NCBI RefSeq assembly: GCF_965363235.1
Contig: NC_134845.1
Coordinates: forward strand, 65,377,261-65,441,260
From: Mytilus galloprovincialis
Lineage: Eukaryota; Mollusca; Bivalvia; Mytilida; Mytilidae
Length of the DNA: 64,000 nt
Direction of reading: 5' to 3'
The notes beneath the pieces are model-generated. The model was not told the DNA's origin and did not search any database. It worked only from the letters and a program-made list of their open reading frames with translations. Shown here piece after piece: positions 22,901-33,900 of the stretch; position 1 is the stretch's first letter; every line of letters begins with the position of its first letter. Both the position numbers and the translations under genes were made by a program.

Positions 22901-25900
22901 TGCTAATGGATAAAGTGATTATGCCCTTCCTATTTAAAATTTAAAAAAACACTAAATGCACAGTGAGTTAACATATTTGTGACCATATAAAAGCTTGTTT
23001 TTTTAATAAACAACAGTATTCCTATTAGCTACATTCTTTTAGATAATGAAAAGGATATTTTACCTCTGAGTTCCACATCGTATGTAATTTATTGTCTTGT
23101 ATTGATACCTAAAAAAAAGGATTTATTTTATATTTAGAGCTCAATACAAGGTATATACATGATTGGCTCGATGAAGACACACATTTTAGTCCAACAACAG
23201 CTTCAACGAAATTGGAAGAAGAGATTAAAAAAAGGAACTGCGTTCTTGTAGTTGCAGACTCAGGAGAGGGTAAAACTTCACTGATAAGACACATTGCCGT
23301 CAAGTTGTGGCTAGAGGAAGATTACGATATAGTGCCTATAGTAATGGTACCACTTATAATAAGAAACTTCTACAATGCAGATAGGAAACAAGTATTCGTA
23401 GTAGATGATTTTTGTGGAAGGGACACAATTAACGGAACGTCTGTTGATCTTTGGGTCCTACCGCATTATACAACACTTTTTGAGGATATTATCGAAGCAC
23501 AGATACGTTTAGATAAAAAAGATATTGCTAAGAAAAATATAAAAATATTGATAGCTTGTAATAGTGCAGTTTATAATGATCCATCATTCAGTATGCTTGA
23601 TTTTTATAAACAGTACACTTTTAGTCTATCAAAATGGCCTTTATCAGACACTGAGAGAGAAATTATGATAAAAAATAAATTGTTTCACGCTAATATGATT
23701 GACAGTATAAAGGATTTAAGTTTTCCATTACTCTGTAAGCTTTCTAAAGGGAAATCAAACGATCAAATTCGGAAATTCTTTGAAAGACCAATTGAATGGA
23801 TAACAATAGACATTAACAAGATTAAAGAACAGCAACGTTATCAGTTCTTTCTAATTAGTCTTTTGGTCATATTAGATAACCAATTCAATGTTAATTGGCT
23901 GGATGCACAAACATTACCCGAAGAGATAAAAAGATCAGTAGTTGACATATCAAAACATTTGTTTTTAAATCTTTGGGATAAAACAGTGAAAGCCGAATTG
24001 GAGAAAAATCTTGATATTTTGGAAAAGACCTTTGTTGTTAGGAGCGACAAAACTTGCAGGTTTGTACACGATAAGATTTACGATATTTCTGCAGTAATAT
24101 GTGGTGAATACTTTTTTTGCCATTTTGTTAAACATGCAAGTAGTATGTTCATTGCAGAAAGATATAAACTTGAAACAATACACAATGAAACAGATGAAAA
24201 GGAAATGCTTATTTCCATTAAAACGGAAAATGAGACCCTGTATTTTGATAGACTGATTAATGATCTAGAAATTGGTGATACTTGTAGCTTTTTTCACAAT
24301 AGACAACTGGAAGATAAAATGTATCGTAAAAAATTTCTAAAATATTGTCGAGAACATCTCATTTTTAATAAAATTAAAGATTGCATAGCAAATTTAAAAG
24401 TCAGGCAAAATAACAATGCATTCCAAAAAGATCGAAATATATCAATCACGGACTGGAAAAATTACGATGATCATCATGACTCGTACTATACTGATTTAAA
24501 AGAAAATCGCACTCATGAAATCAGCAGCTTGGGTAAACCTTTAATTGAATCGGTAATAGAGGGATATGCCGATATTGTGGATTTTGCATTGGAAGCAGGA
24601 TGTGATATAAACGGTACTCATACTTTTGGCAGGTCATCTATTTACATTGCAGCGCTTTTAAATCATATTGATATATTGAAATTACTCATCGAAAGAAAAG
24701 CTGATATATATGTGCGTAATCACAAAGGTAGATCTGCTTTATATGTTTGTTGCAAAAAAGGTCATGAACAAATTGTTGAGGTTTTGCTTCAAACAAACCT
24801 AAACATTTCACAGTGCGATGACAAAAAAAGGACACCACTGCACGTAGCATCTAAGAAAGGACATGAACATGTTGTTAAACTATTATTGGATAAAATGCAC
24901 GCCGTAGATTTATTGGATATCGAAAAACAAACACCTTTATTTCTGGCATCTGGACGCGGCCATACAGAAACGGTTAGAACATTAATACAAGCAGGTTCAA
25001 GTATATCTATTAAAGATAAAAATGGATGGACGCCACTTTTTGCTGCATGCAAAAGTGGAAGAAAAGCAGTAGCAGAATTACTTATAGACATGAAAGCCAG
25101 CATATCAGAATGTGACGAGAAAGGTAGATCACCACTGCTTATTGCCTCAAGCAATGGACGTGATGAAGTCGTCAAACTGTTGATACAAAATAAAGCTGAC
25201 ATTTCAAAATGTGATATTAAGAGTCGTTCAGCAGTTTACATTGCTTGCAAAGGTGGACATAAAACAACAGTGAATATATTATTGCATAATCATTGTTCTG
25301 TCAATGTATGTAATAAAAAGGGCAACTCACCACTTCATGTTGCATGCGATAAACGAAATCTTGAAATTGTAAAAGTTTTGCTCAATTACAATCCTTCCGA
25401 TGAAACGTTAGAATGTCAAAATCAAGCAGTTTCATATTGCCGAACTGAACACGACAAGTTGGAGCCAATTAAATCCTCATTTAAAAATAAACAAAATATT
25501 AATATCTTTAATGCTGAAGGAGATTCTCCTTTGCATGTTGCTTGCAAACGGGGAGACCAAGAAATAGCGACTATGCTTGTGCATAACGGCGCAGATATAA
25601 ACCATTCGAACGATGTAGGCAAGCAGCCCTTGCATATAGCTTGTAGTGATGATCATTATGAAATAGTTGATATGTTATTATCGAAATCTGCTATCGTTGA
25701 TGGTCGTGATAAAGAAGGAAGAACACCGCTTATAGCTGCTTCAAAAAACGGTCGAGCTAAGATAATACGACTTTTGTTAGAAAAAGGCGCCGTACCCACA
25801 ACTCTTGACAGGAAAAAGAGGTCACCTTTGCATTTTGCTTGTATCAAAGGATTTGAAGAAATCGTTCATACTCTTCTCGATAAAGCACCCTTATTAGTTT

Positions 25901-25986
25901 CAGAGAAGGACATTGAAGGGAAAACAGCACTCGATTTTGCAAACGAAAACGGACATTCTAACATTGTGCAATTTTTGAGTAAATAA
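19933..25986 (+). CDS. CARD - STAND NTPase - ankyrin repeat protein, four exons
   Basis: Exons 19933-19977, 21009-21278, 22601-22678 and 23138-25986 join in one frame. From the Met at 21011 the protein has 1064 residues: CARD-like death fold (about 5-89), acidic linker (DEDLSDDDD), STAND P-loop NTPase (about 120-450; Walker A GEGKT near 160, Walker B VFVVDD near 205, nSTAND3-like by the DW...F...T entry and DDFCG), then about 14 ankyrin repeats (about 580-1064). By family knowledge STAND proteins are ATP-switched oligomerising sensors; ankyrin repeats would act as the sensor and CARD as the adaptor. The first small exon (VAIVLSVLQFPNWL) is hydrophobic and could be part of a membrane segment. 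The protein may be the cytoplasmic part of the receptor beginning at 9345 or a separate cytosolic protein. Confidence 0.8.
21009..21278 (+). CDS. CARD-like domain exon
   Basis: Acceptor AAATGCAG, donor CATG|GTTAGT, 89 full codons. Six-helix death-fold spacing typical of CARDs: YYDIITTIDYEAITTYMISK, NVLRKDDL, GKGLRRKVKNQELLKKLW, WFDHFIQALK and STLANQIL. Contains the candidate start Met for a stand-alone protein. A donor GTTAGT is weaker than usual. Confidence 0.72.
22012..22240 (-). mobile_element. tRNA-derived SINE, minus strand
   Basis: On the minus strand it begins GGTGCCCCGGTGACCGAGT and carries a B-box-like AGTTCGAACCCTGC. It ends with the molluscan 3' block CGGTTTCCTCCACAAAG, CTGGCCGCCACGAAATAGTC and GGTGGCGTTTATA. 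This is the usual SINE order of tRNA-like head then conserved tail. A tail-only fragment lies at 54375-54450. Confidence 0.75.
22601..22678 (+). CDS. acidic linker exon
   Basis: Acceptor TGTATTGTAG, donor AACAGAG|GTATGT. Phase 1 to phase 1, 25 full codons, HCGEFDEDLSDDDDGNKN. It links the CARD exon with the NTPase exon in a continuous frame. Confidence 0.6.
23138..25986 (+). CDS. STAND NTPase and ankyrin repeats, last exon
   Basis: A 2849-base exon, acceptor TTTATATTTAG, ending in TAA. It starts ELNTRYIHDWLDEDTHFSPT, a segment typical of the entry to nSTAND3-like domains. Walker A is SGEGKTS and Walker B is VFVVDDFCG. The middle region (about 24500 upstream) is helical and Lys/Glu-rich. Ankyrin repeats with TPLHVAS / SPLHVAC / TPLFAAC cores start near 24530, interrupted by one degenerate unit at about 25390-25500. 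No frame damage, so the gene looks functional. Confidence 0.9.
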
Positions 25987-26003
25987 GAACATAATTCAAT
26001 AAT

Positions 26004-26009
26004 AATAAA
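26004..26009 (+). terminator. putative poly(A) signal of the CARD-STAND-ANK gene
   Basis: AATAAA 18 bases after the stop codon. No transcript end is visible, and such a short 3' UTR would be unusual, so later signals may be used. Confidence 0.3.
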
Positions 26010-26137
26010 CAGTACATGATTTAATGTTATAGCAGTTTTGTGACTTGTGTGAAACTAACATGTCATGAAATATAATTGATGTCTTGTTGTAAATTTACTA
26101 ACGAAACGCAAGTGTGGTATACAAATTAAAATCAGTG

Positions 26138-26712
26138 TCTTAAGGGGGCTCGCGGGTCTAAATCATTTTTTTTTAATTTAATATAGGATTTCTTTATATT
26201 TTTTTATAATTGAACTTTATCTTATACTTAATAGAAAAATGAAATAAAAAAATGGGGTCATCGTTCATTTACGCTCACAATCTGCCTTCGAAAGAAGCAT
26301 ACATTTTTGTTAATGTCCTTTTTTTCTGTTGAACTAATAGGAGAAATAGCGGTATGATAGAAATAAAAAAATAACTAAATTACAGAAATCGCTTAAATTT
26401 AACAATTATTTAGATGATGTACAGCTTATTCGAAAACAACAATAAAAAATATAGGTCACCGATGAGTTAAAAAAGATATTTCAATTTTAATGCCACAAAA
26501 TGGTATTTTTGCACCAAAGGGAGATAATAAGGAGCTTTTTCAATGATATCTACATTTTAAAAGTCATCTGGGGCCAACAAGAATTGATTATTGGAATGAT
26601 TTTTGTACCATATGATAAATTAACAACTACTAAAGGTAATAAATAAAATTTGTAATGAAAAATAAATGTTTAATTTTTTCTGAAAATCTTATACCAGCGA
26701 GCCTTCTAAAAT
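26138..26712. mobile_element. TIR-bounded element just downstream of the gene
   Basis: Ends resemble each other as inverted repeats: GGGGGCTCGCGGGTCTAAATC on the left, TTAGAAGGCTCGCTGGTATA on the right (complement). About 575 bp, AT-rich, no coding capacity. It could be part of the 3' UTR or lie just beyond it. Confidence 0.55.
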
Positions 26713-28165
26713 AGAAAAAAATACTTAAACTGTCGGTACCTATGATAATTGATGCAACATCATCTTAGTGTGTGTCATATCACAAATAAACACGACTTAT
26801 TGCTGGTCAGAACTTTGAGTAGCAGATGCGAATCCATGGAATGCAATTAATTATGTATAAAATACTAGATGCATATTTTGTGTCAGTTTCCTTTTTTTAA
26901 ATTCATATGCAAGTTGCAATGATTAAAAGGTTGACACATTTTGAGGAAATAATAAAATTTAATTAAAAATGACAAATTGACAGCTATCATTAATAGCATT
27001 GTATTCATATTTAGTATCATTTCCGTTTGTTAAGCAAGGTCGTGCAATTCATTGTGCAGTAATGATCAGAATTCCGTAATTGCTAGAGCATGATAGTTTA
27101 AATCAGTCCAATAACAATTACCATCATGTTGATTTACATACTAATATTTCATTTAACGCTGGATATTTGTATTTGTGATGGAATATGTAGCAAAGATTAC
27201 AGGTATTGTAGTTAATTTAATGGTACGTCAACGCAAGTCCATAAGTAGAAAGACACACATTTTTTTCTTTTAAAATATTTTTACGATGACATGGTTGATG
27301 TATGTTTTCTAGGGCGAAAAAAAACTCGGGGAATACATGTTGTAAATCAAATTTAAAGGAGGTATGTTGCACTAGAATAGTTCAAATAATTGTCAAACAT
27401 AAAAAATATATATTTCTGTAGTTTTAGATAAAGTCTTGTGGATTTCATTTTCATTTCATGAAATGTGGAATGGGTCGAAATACTAATGGTTATCTGTCCC
27501 CGTTCTATGTTAAGTCGTATTTAGAACAACTCTCTAAAAATAAATTATTAATTAAAATACATTTACTTTTACTTCGTTTTTTTGCCTTTCAATTGTCTTC
27601 ATTCGATGACAACATATGATTCGTATATATACTAGATGAGACACACACAAAGTAAGAAGCCTAGTAAATGTAGTAACTTAGATGTGATTAACAGAAGGCT
27701 TTAGAAATGAAGCCTTTATGTGAACTATTGTTTTTAATTAGAAAATACCTTGGTACGCATTTGTTGTTTGCACAAAAATATAAAGCATCGTTTACCTATC
27801 ATCTTCAAAATGATACACGACGGTCCTGAAGTATAGATTCTGCGTACTGACATTGTATATCATCTTAATAACCTGCTATAGTATTTTTTATTTCTCTTTA
27901 TTAATATTACTTTTACATGTTTTACTGTTTAATCTGTTTTTAGTTTTTTTTTATTTGACGTGGTTATGTACTCATACATCCCGTCATAGTTCTATAATTA
28001 TTGTATGCTTGTCCTTTTTTTTTGCTAATGTAGTTAATGTTAACATAATTATGTACCTATCAGGGTAAGGATTTGGTCCCAGTACTTGAAATCGTATAAG
28101 CAATGAATGAATGATGATTTTTAATTTGATATATGCCTTTTTGTGCGTCCTAGTTACATATTTGT
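26713..28165. other. intergenic, nothing firm
   Basis: AT-rich sequence. A frame at 27853-28068 is composed of Leu/Ile/Phe only because the DNA is T-rich, and has no splice context. The first exon (signal peptide) of the downstream MEGF-like receptor should lie somewhere in 26-30.8 kb but was not found. Confidence 0.35.
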
Positions 28166-28870
28166 TTGTTTTTAAAGTGATGAAGATTGTAACACAAAGA
28201 TGACTGCTGTAACCCTATTACTGACATTTTCATCTATTTTGTGTGATTGTTTTGTTCACGCTTCATTGTCTTTATAATGGATTTGGATGCGGCTGTCATA
28301 CCAGTGGGTTGATTAGGTAGCTATTAAACAAGGTTCAACTCACCAAGAAAATGCCTGTTCCAAGTCCGGAATATGACATTTGTTATCCATTCGTTTGTAC
28401 GTCTTTTAGTTTTTGATTTTGTCATTTGATCGTGAAATTTACATTGTGAAATTCCTCCAAGTTTAGTGTTTTTTTTTTGTGATTTTTCCTTTGTCTATAT
28501 GACTTCTTGTGTTTCTTTTATACATATGACGTGGCTCTGTACTTAAACATCCCCCCATTGTGTTATTGTTTCATGATAATTTTTGTATTCTTGGTTTTGG
28601 TTTTTGTAAAATTGAATATGCTGTTTCTAAATACCCTTTTGTGTTTCTTTGATACATAATTAAGTGGCTTTGTACTTATAACTTCTGTCATCGTATATGG
28701 TGCTTTTGTTAATTTTTGTATTCTTGCCTTTCATTTTTGTTAAAGTGCTTTGTTTATACGCCTTTTTGTGAATGTTACATAATTATTTGTTTGATTTTAT
28801 ATAAGATTTTCGCACGATATTGACTGCTGTACCCCTTTATTTTGACAGTTTTAACTATTAAGTCTGTTTG
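28166..28870 (+). repeat. mytilid repeat cluster (TGGATTTGGATGCG / TATGACATTTGTTATCC type)
   Basis: Matches 43085-43160 and 45145-45310 in the words GATGCGGCTGTCATAC, GGTAGCTATTAAACAAGGTTC, ATGACATTTGTTATCCATTC and TTTTGATTTTGTCATTTGA. Several tandem-like degenerate copies of a TTGTGTTTCTT...TGGCTTTGTAC segment follow up to about 28870. Confidence 0.6.
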
Positions 28871-30230
28871 TTTAGGTTTGTTCTAATGTTGACAACACGA
28901 CAGTGCCAGAAGTTGTGTTGCTACACCACTTTTACTAGAAAATTCGAAAATATGAAAAAGGCAAATATCTATGGAAAAAAAATATAATTTGTCTTTTTCT
29001 TTGTTTTATAGATAACTATAATGAATACATTTCTTATATCGCTTTCTTATATCGCTTACTGAATTAAATGGTCCGTTAAACATGTTAAAAGCACGTCATA
29101 ATTTCGAAATTACATTTTTGTTTAGCTTAAATGTAAGAAAGTTAACATGGCCGATGGTTAACGATATGGATTGTGTCTAAAAGTTGCATAAGAGGAAATA
29201 ATCATTCTACTACTAGTATTACAGTGGGCATAGTTACTTGATATGAGTTGCAATGTATATCACAGAAGTAACACGACAAATATAGAGCAAGATGTACTAT
29301 ATTTTATATTACGTCTTGCGATACCGAGATCATTCAGGATTTCGATTGATGGGGTTCGTCTTGCTCAATCATAAGTTTCTTTTGTATTGTTTCGTTTTGT
29401 AAATTATGTTTTTATTTATCGTATATCATACTTTTTTGACATGTCATTGTCGTTATTTCTGATCTGTTTTCGAATGTTTGTGTAGTACATGTAGTATGTG
29501 TAGTCGTTAATCTTTAAATCTCAAGGACGTTCGCTTATCTGCTTCAAAGTAGCAAGCTTTATAAAAGAAAATGTAAAAAGACTAATAAGGCGGAAATAAA
29601 ATAAAAATCTATCTTTTTGTGATACAATTTAAAATTTGGTGGGAAACTGGGGAATGTTTTTGTAATATTTCATGTTTAACTTTTTACTTTTGAACAATTT
29701 TTTTTGCATGTATGCTTTTGAAACTAGATGTGATAGAATTACGAAAAGAAAAGTAGTGTTAAGTAAGCAACAGTTTTACTGACTTTATCTGCATAAAACT
29801 AGGATTCCGAATATCTGAAAAAAAGATTAAATAAAACAAATGTAGCGAACAAGCGTACATGTAGGAGGAAGCACCAAGAGCGAATTACTACTTGGTAAAG
29901 TATACCCTTGAAGAGTACTAAAAGTCTTTGCAAGTTTGTTTCAAACAACGAGTTCTCAAAAGATTCCTTTTAACGATTTGAGAAATATGCATGGTGAAAC
30001 TTATAAGGCAATCACAACCACAGTTTTACAAAAATGTATAAAAAGATAAATACAGAGATAAAAAAAAATTACAACTCGACGTCAGAAAAGTTATCCTTAA
30101 TGTGCTTATAACTCGCTCAGGCATTCCTCGTTTGTTTAACAAAACACGAAAACTCACCATGAAAAGTGGTTTACCAAAAAATTGAACAACAGGTAAAACG
30201 TTTTTATAAAATAGTAATATATCAAAAAAT
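28871..30230. other. intergenic or 5' intron, nothing recognised
   Basis: AT-rich stretch without convincing exon or repeat. Confidence 0.3.
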
Positions 30231-30234
30231 TGAT

Positions 30235-30440
30235 GTGGTATGATTGTCAGTGTGACAACTCTTCTATGTGACCAAAAGGCACAGCAATTAACAACTATAG
30301 GTCATCGTATGGCCTTCAACAATGAGCAAAGCCCATTACACACAGTCAGCAATAAAAGGCCCTGAAATGACAACTGCAATTCATACGGGAAAACTAACGG
30401 CCTAATTAATGTACAAAAACACCGAGTGGACGTGGCCGAG
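30235..30440 (+). repeat. mytilid GGTATGATTGTCAGTGTGACAACTC repeat, diverged
   Basis: Words GTGGTATGATTGTCAGTG, GGTCATCGTATGGCCTTCAA and CGGGAAAACTAACGGCC match the copies at 40573 and 42840. Confidence 0.6.
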
Positions 30441-30855
30441 TATTTGTACTTCCCCCCCAAAAAAAATACACTAAGTACAGATATTAGAGTAAACACAGTT
30501 ACTAACAGGTAGTTCAACTAGAAAAACAAAAACATGCATCTAAGACTAAATTATTAATCAGTACACAACCAACATCCAAAAGATTTAGTGTAAAGACGTC
30601 ATGCACTGTCAAAAAGTAAAAGTTAAAAAATGCAAATTTATCGACATATTGTAGGTCAATACATGTGCAGATGTATATAAAATGGTATATTTAGTTTGCT
30701 TTTACTGATAACAAAATCAATATCAATATGTCTAATGACCCTTTTATATCCATCCAACAAAACATATAAATATAATATCCTCATCTCCTCTTAAATATAT
30801 ATAAAATGTGCATTTATTCAATCATTAAGCATATATGTCTGAAAATTCATTATAG

Positions 30856-30938
30856 CGCTAAATCACATAATGGAATATTTTACTACAAAAAGATGTTTTG
30901 CTGTGACAATTACGAGAATCGTGACGGAAAATGTGAAC
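30856..30938 (+). CDS. MEGF-like receptor, first exon found
   Basis: Acceptor TTCATTATAG, donor TGAAC|GTAAGT. 27 codons, KSHNGIFYYKKMFCCDNYEN then RDGKCE. Enters in phase 2, so at least one coding exon lies upstream. Confidence 0.65.
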
Positions 30939-33900
30939 GTAAGTTTATGATTAAGATTATTTTCCTGGTTAATAAATTCATTTGATAGATGTCAAGTAGT
31001 GAACAAAAAGAATTTCGTTTTGTACATCTAATTTCGTTTGGTTCCAGCTGACAAAGCCTCAAAGAATATTGTTTGCAAGAAACACTACATTGACTGCCTG
31101 ATTAAGGAAAGTTATATTGCAGGTTCTTCAAAGTGTCCCACTTAACCCCTTTCTAAAATGCTTACTGCCATACTCACTGCAGTCAAAGAAGGACTTCAGA
31201 AATATTCCGAAACGGCATATTCAAGAAGTGGTGTTAATCTGATGTGGATACTGAAAAATTCAAAAGAGTTATTGGTGAATTTGCAATCTCAATCATTAAA
31301 ACATTGTACCAACATTAACACCTTTGATTTTTAACTCTTTATACCACTATTCTACATACTAGACTTAAAGCTCTACTGAGAGAACTCGTCAGCTAATGTT
31401 TCTTTAACAAACAAAAACTAGACGTTTAAAATATCTTGTTTTGGGCTGGAATTCAGCTTACTTTGTGAAAAATCATACTGAGTCAAGGAACACATATACC
31501 GACGAGGATATCACTGCCATGCTTGCCTTTTTAATTGACAACTTATTTGTTGAATTTAGAGGTTTGGTCTTCCAACAGACTATTGGAATCCCAATGGGTA
31601 CCAATTGCGCTCCTCTACTTGCAGATTTGATGTTATATTCCTATGTAGCAGAATTTATCAAAGGGCTTGTACAGAAGGGAGAAAAAAATTAGCCCAGACT
31701 TTTAATTTCACCTTTCGGTATATTGATGATGTACTGTCTCTAAATAATAATAGATTCAGTGATCCTTTACATTTAATATATCCAAGTGAACTTGAAATTA
31801 AAGATACTACCGACACAGATAAATCTGCTTTAAATTTAGACGTTTTTTCTCGAAATGACTACTTATGGTAGGTTGAATACCAAAATTTATGACAAACGCG
31901 ATGATTTTTATTTTCGTATAGTCAACTTTCCATTCCTGTGTAGCAACATCCCAGTAACACCAGCATAGGGAGTATATGTGTCTCAATTGATACGTTAATC
32001 TAGAGCTAGCTTAAAGTAGGCTGATTTTGTTGAAGAGGAATACTTCTTTCTTAAAAGTTGCTAAGACAGGGCTATGAATCAATCAAATTAAGGTCATCAC
32101 TCAAGAAATTTAACGGGCGTCATCATGAGTTGATTGGTCTTTAGAACAAAAGTGTGTCAGACATCATATCTGATATTCTTCCTCAGTCATAATAACCTTC
32201 CATCATTACCGGATTGAACAAAGAAATAACACGAGTGGTGCCGTATACGTTACAGGAAATGTTTACCCCTCCGGAGCACATGATTTCACTCCCGGTTTTT
32301 AGTGGAGTTCGTGTTGTTTCTTAATTATTATTTATAACTGTTGATATAAATATCCTTTTTGTGAGTCCTTGTTTACTCCTTGGTTTTGATTGTTATTGTC
32401 TTATAATCGATCGTCATGATGCGCGAAAATATACGCGTTCCACACATATATTTAACAATAGACAAGAAATTATAAATTTTAAATATTACAAAATGAAACC
32501 AAGTGTGTAGAATGTACGTAAACTTATCAGTTTATAACCAAAATTGGTCCATTTGGTTGACAGTTTAAACACTATCTACCGTTATCCTGTTGATATGTCT
32601 TCTTTAAATAATCCAAAGTTCTCTAAATATACTAACGAAATTTACCCAAAGGAACTTACTTCAAATAAATCAAACATAAACACCAGTAGTTGTCCTTTTC
32701 TAGATTTAGCGAATTCATTATCTCAACAGAAACTCCATACTAAAATTTGTCATTCCCTATTGTTAATTTTCTTTCAAGACAAAGTTGTTCTTTTGGTTCA
32801 AACATACGATGTTTAAATATTCCCACTCATTCATAATGCCCATGTATGTAGTGATGTCATAGAGTTTAACGAAAATATTTCTTAATGGACAATCCAGGCG
32901 TAAAATTTACACAGGGATACTTTCGAAAGAAAAAAATAACGGCCTAAAAAAGAAAGCGCAAGATGTCAAAGGAATTTTCAAATGTATAAGTCGAAATCCA
33001 ACAGGCAATGTAATGTCAAATAAACGAAAAACGACTGAGAAAAATTCAACAGTACACAAAACACATCATAACAACCTAAAGACTGAACAACGCCATTAAC
33101 TCGAAAACACAAACAAAAAGCGGCAGTGATTTTTGGTGCTGATCGATAACTAATTAATTAACAAAAAAATAATAAAATATGACAGACATGAAGCAACGAC
33201 AACGACTTGAGCTGCAGATTTATAATTGTTTATGACTTTGATCAGGCACATTGAGAATATGGTGGGGTTGATATTGTTGTGAGTGATCGTCCCTCTCCTA
33301 ACCTTGGACAGTGATGTAACAGTTCAACGTAAGACCAAAATGTACACCTCAGTTGCAATTATATTAACCAAAAAGAGTTGATCAGTTTAAGATGAACCAC
33401 TTTAGATAGGTCGATGATATATTGTATTTGCAATTCTACCTGTTTTCCCCGTCCTATTTAAGGGGAGACTATTTGGCCAAACAATTTCATTCAAGGTTCA
33501 TTAGCGTTAAAGGTTTGCATTTCATAGATGTGTTTAAGTATTTAAATCTTTATTTCAATATTTCACTTCTTGATTTTGATCTGAACATCTCTTTAAATGC
33601 TGTAAAAATATATTATTAAATAAGTAATATCTGTTTTAAGTAAGGTTTCTGACTTATCTACTGAAGTTAATTCGGTACTGATGAGACAATTCTTTTGCAG
33701 TCAATCGCGATCTTTTCAGTCAATTTTCAGATTGTTGAGTAGTTGTTACTTATCTATACAGATAAACATCATACTAGATTGACTGGACTGAATGTTCTGG
33801 AAGCGAATTAATCGCAGTCGATTAATCAAAAAAAAATCCCGAAAGACTGAACATGACTCAATAGTGTATAGTTTATACTTTTCAGATAATATCAAGATTG

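Noticed and set aside
24789..25202. 137-codon minus-strand frame opposite the ankyrin repeats
   Set aside because: Shadow frame; regular spacing follows the 33-codon ankyrin period of the plus strand.
27853..28068. Hydrophobic open frame that could be a signal peptide exon of the MEGF-like gene
   Set aside because: T-rich low-complexity sequence and no donor in the needed phase close to the ATG.
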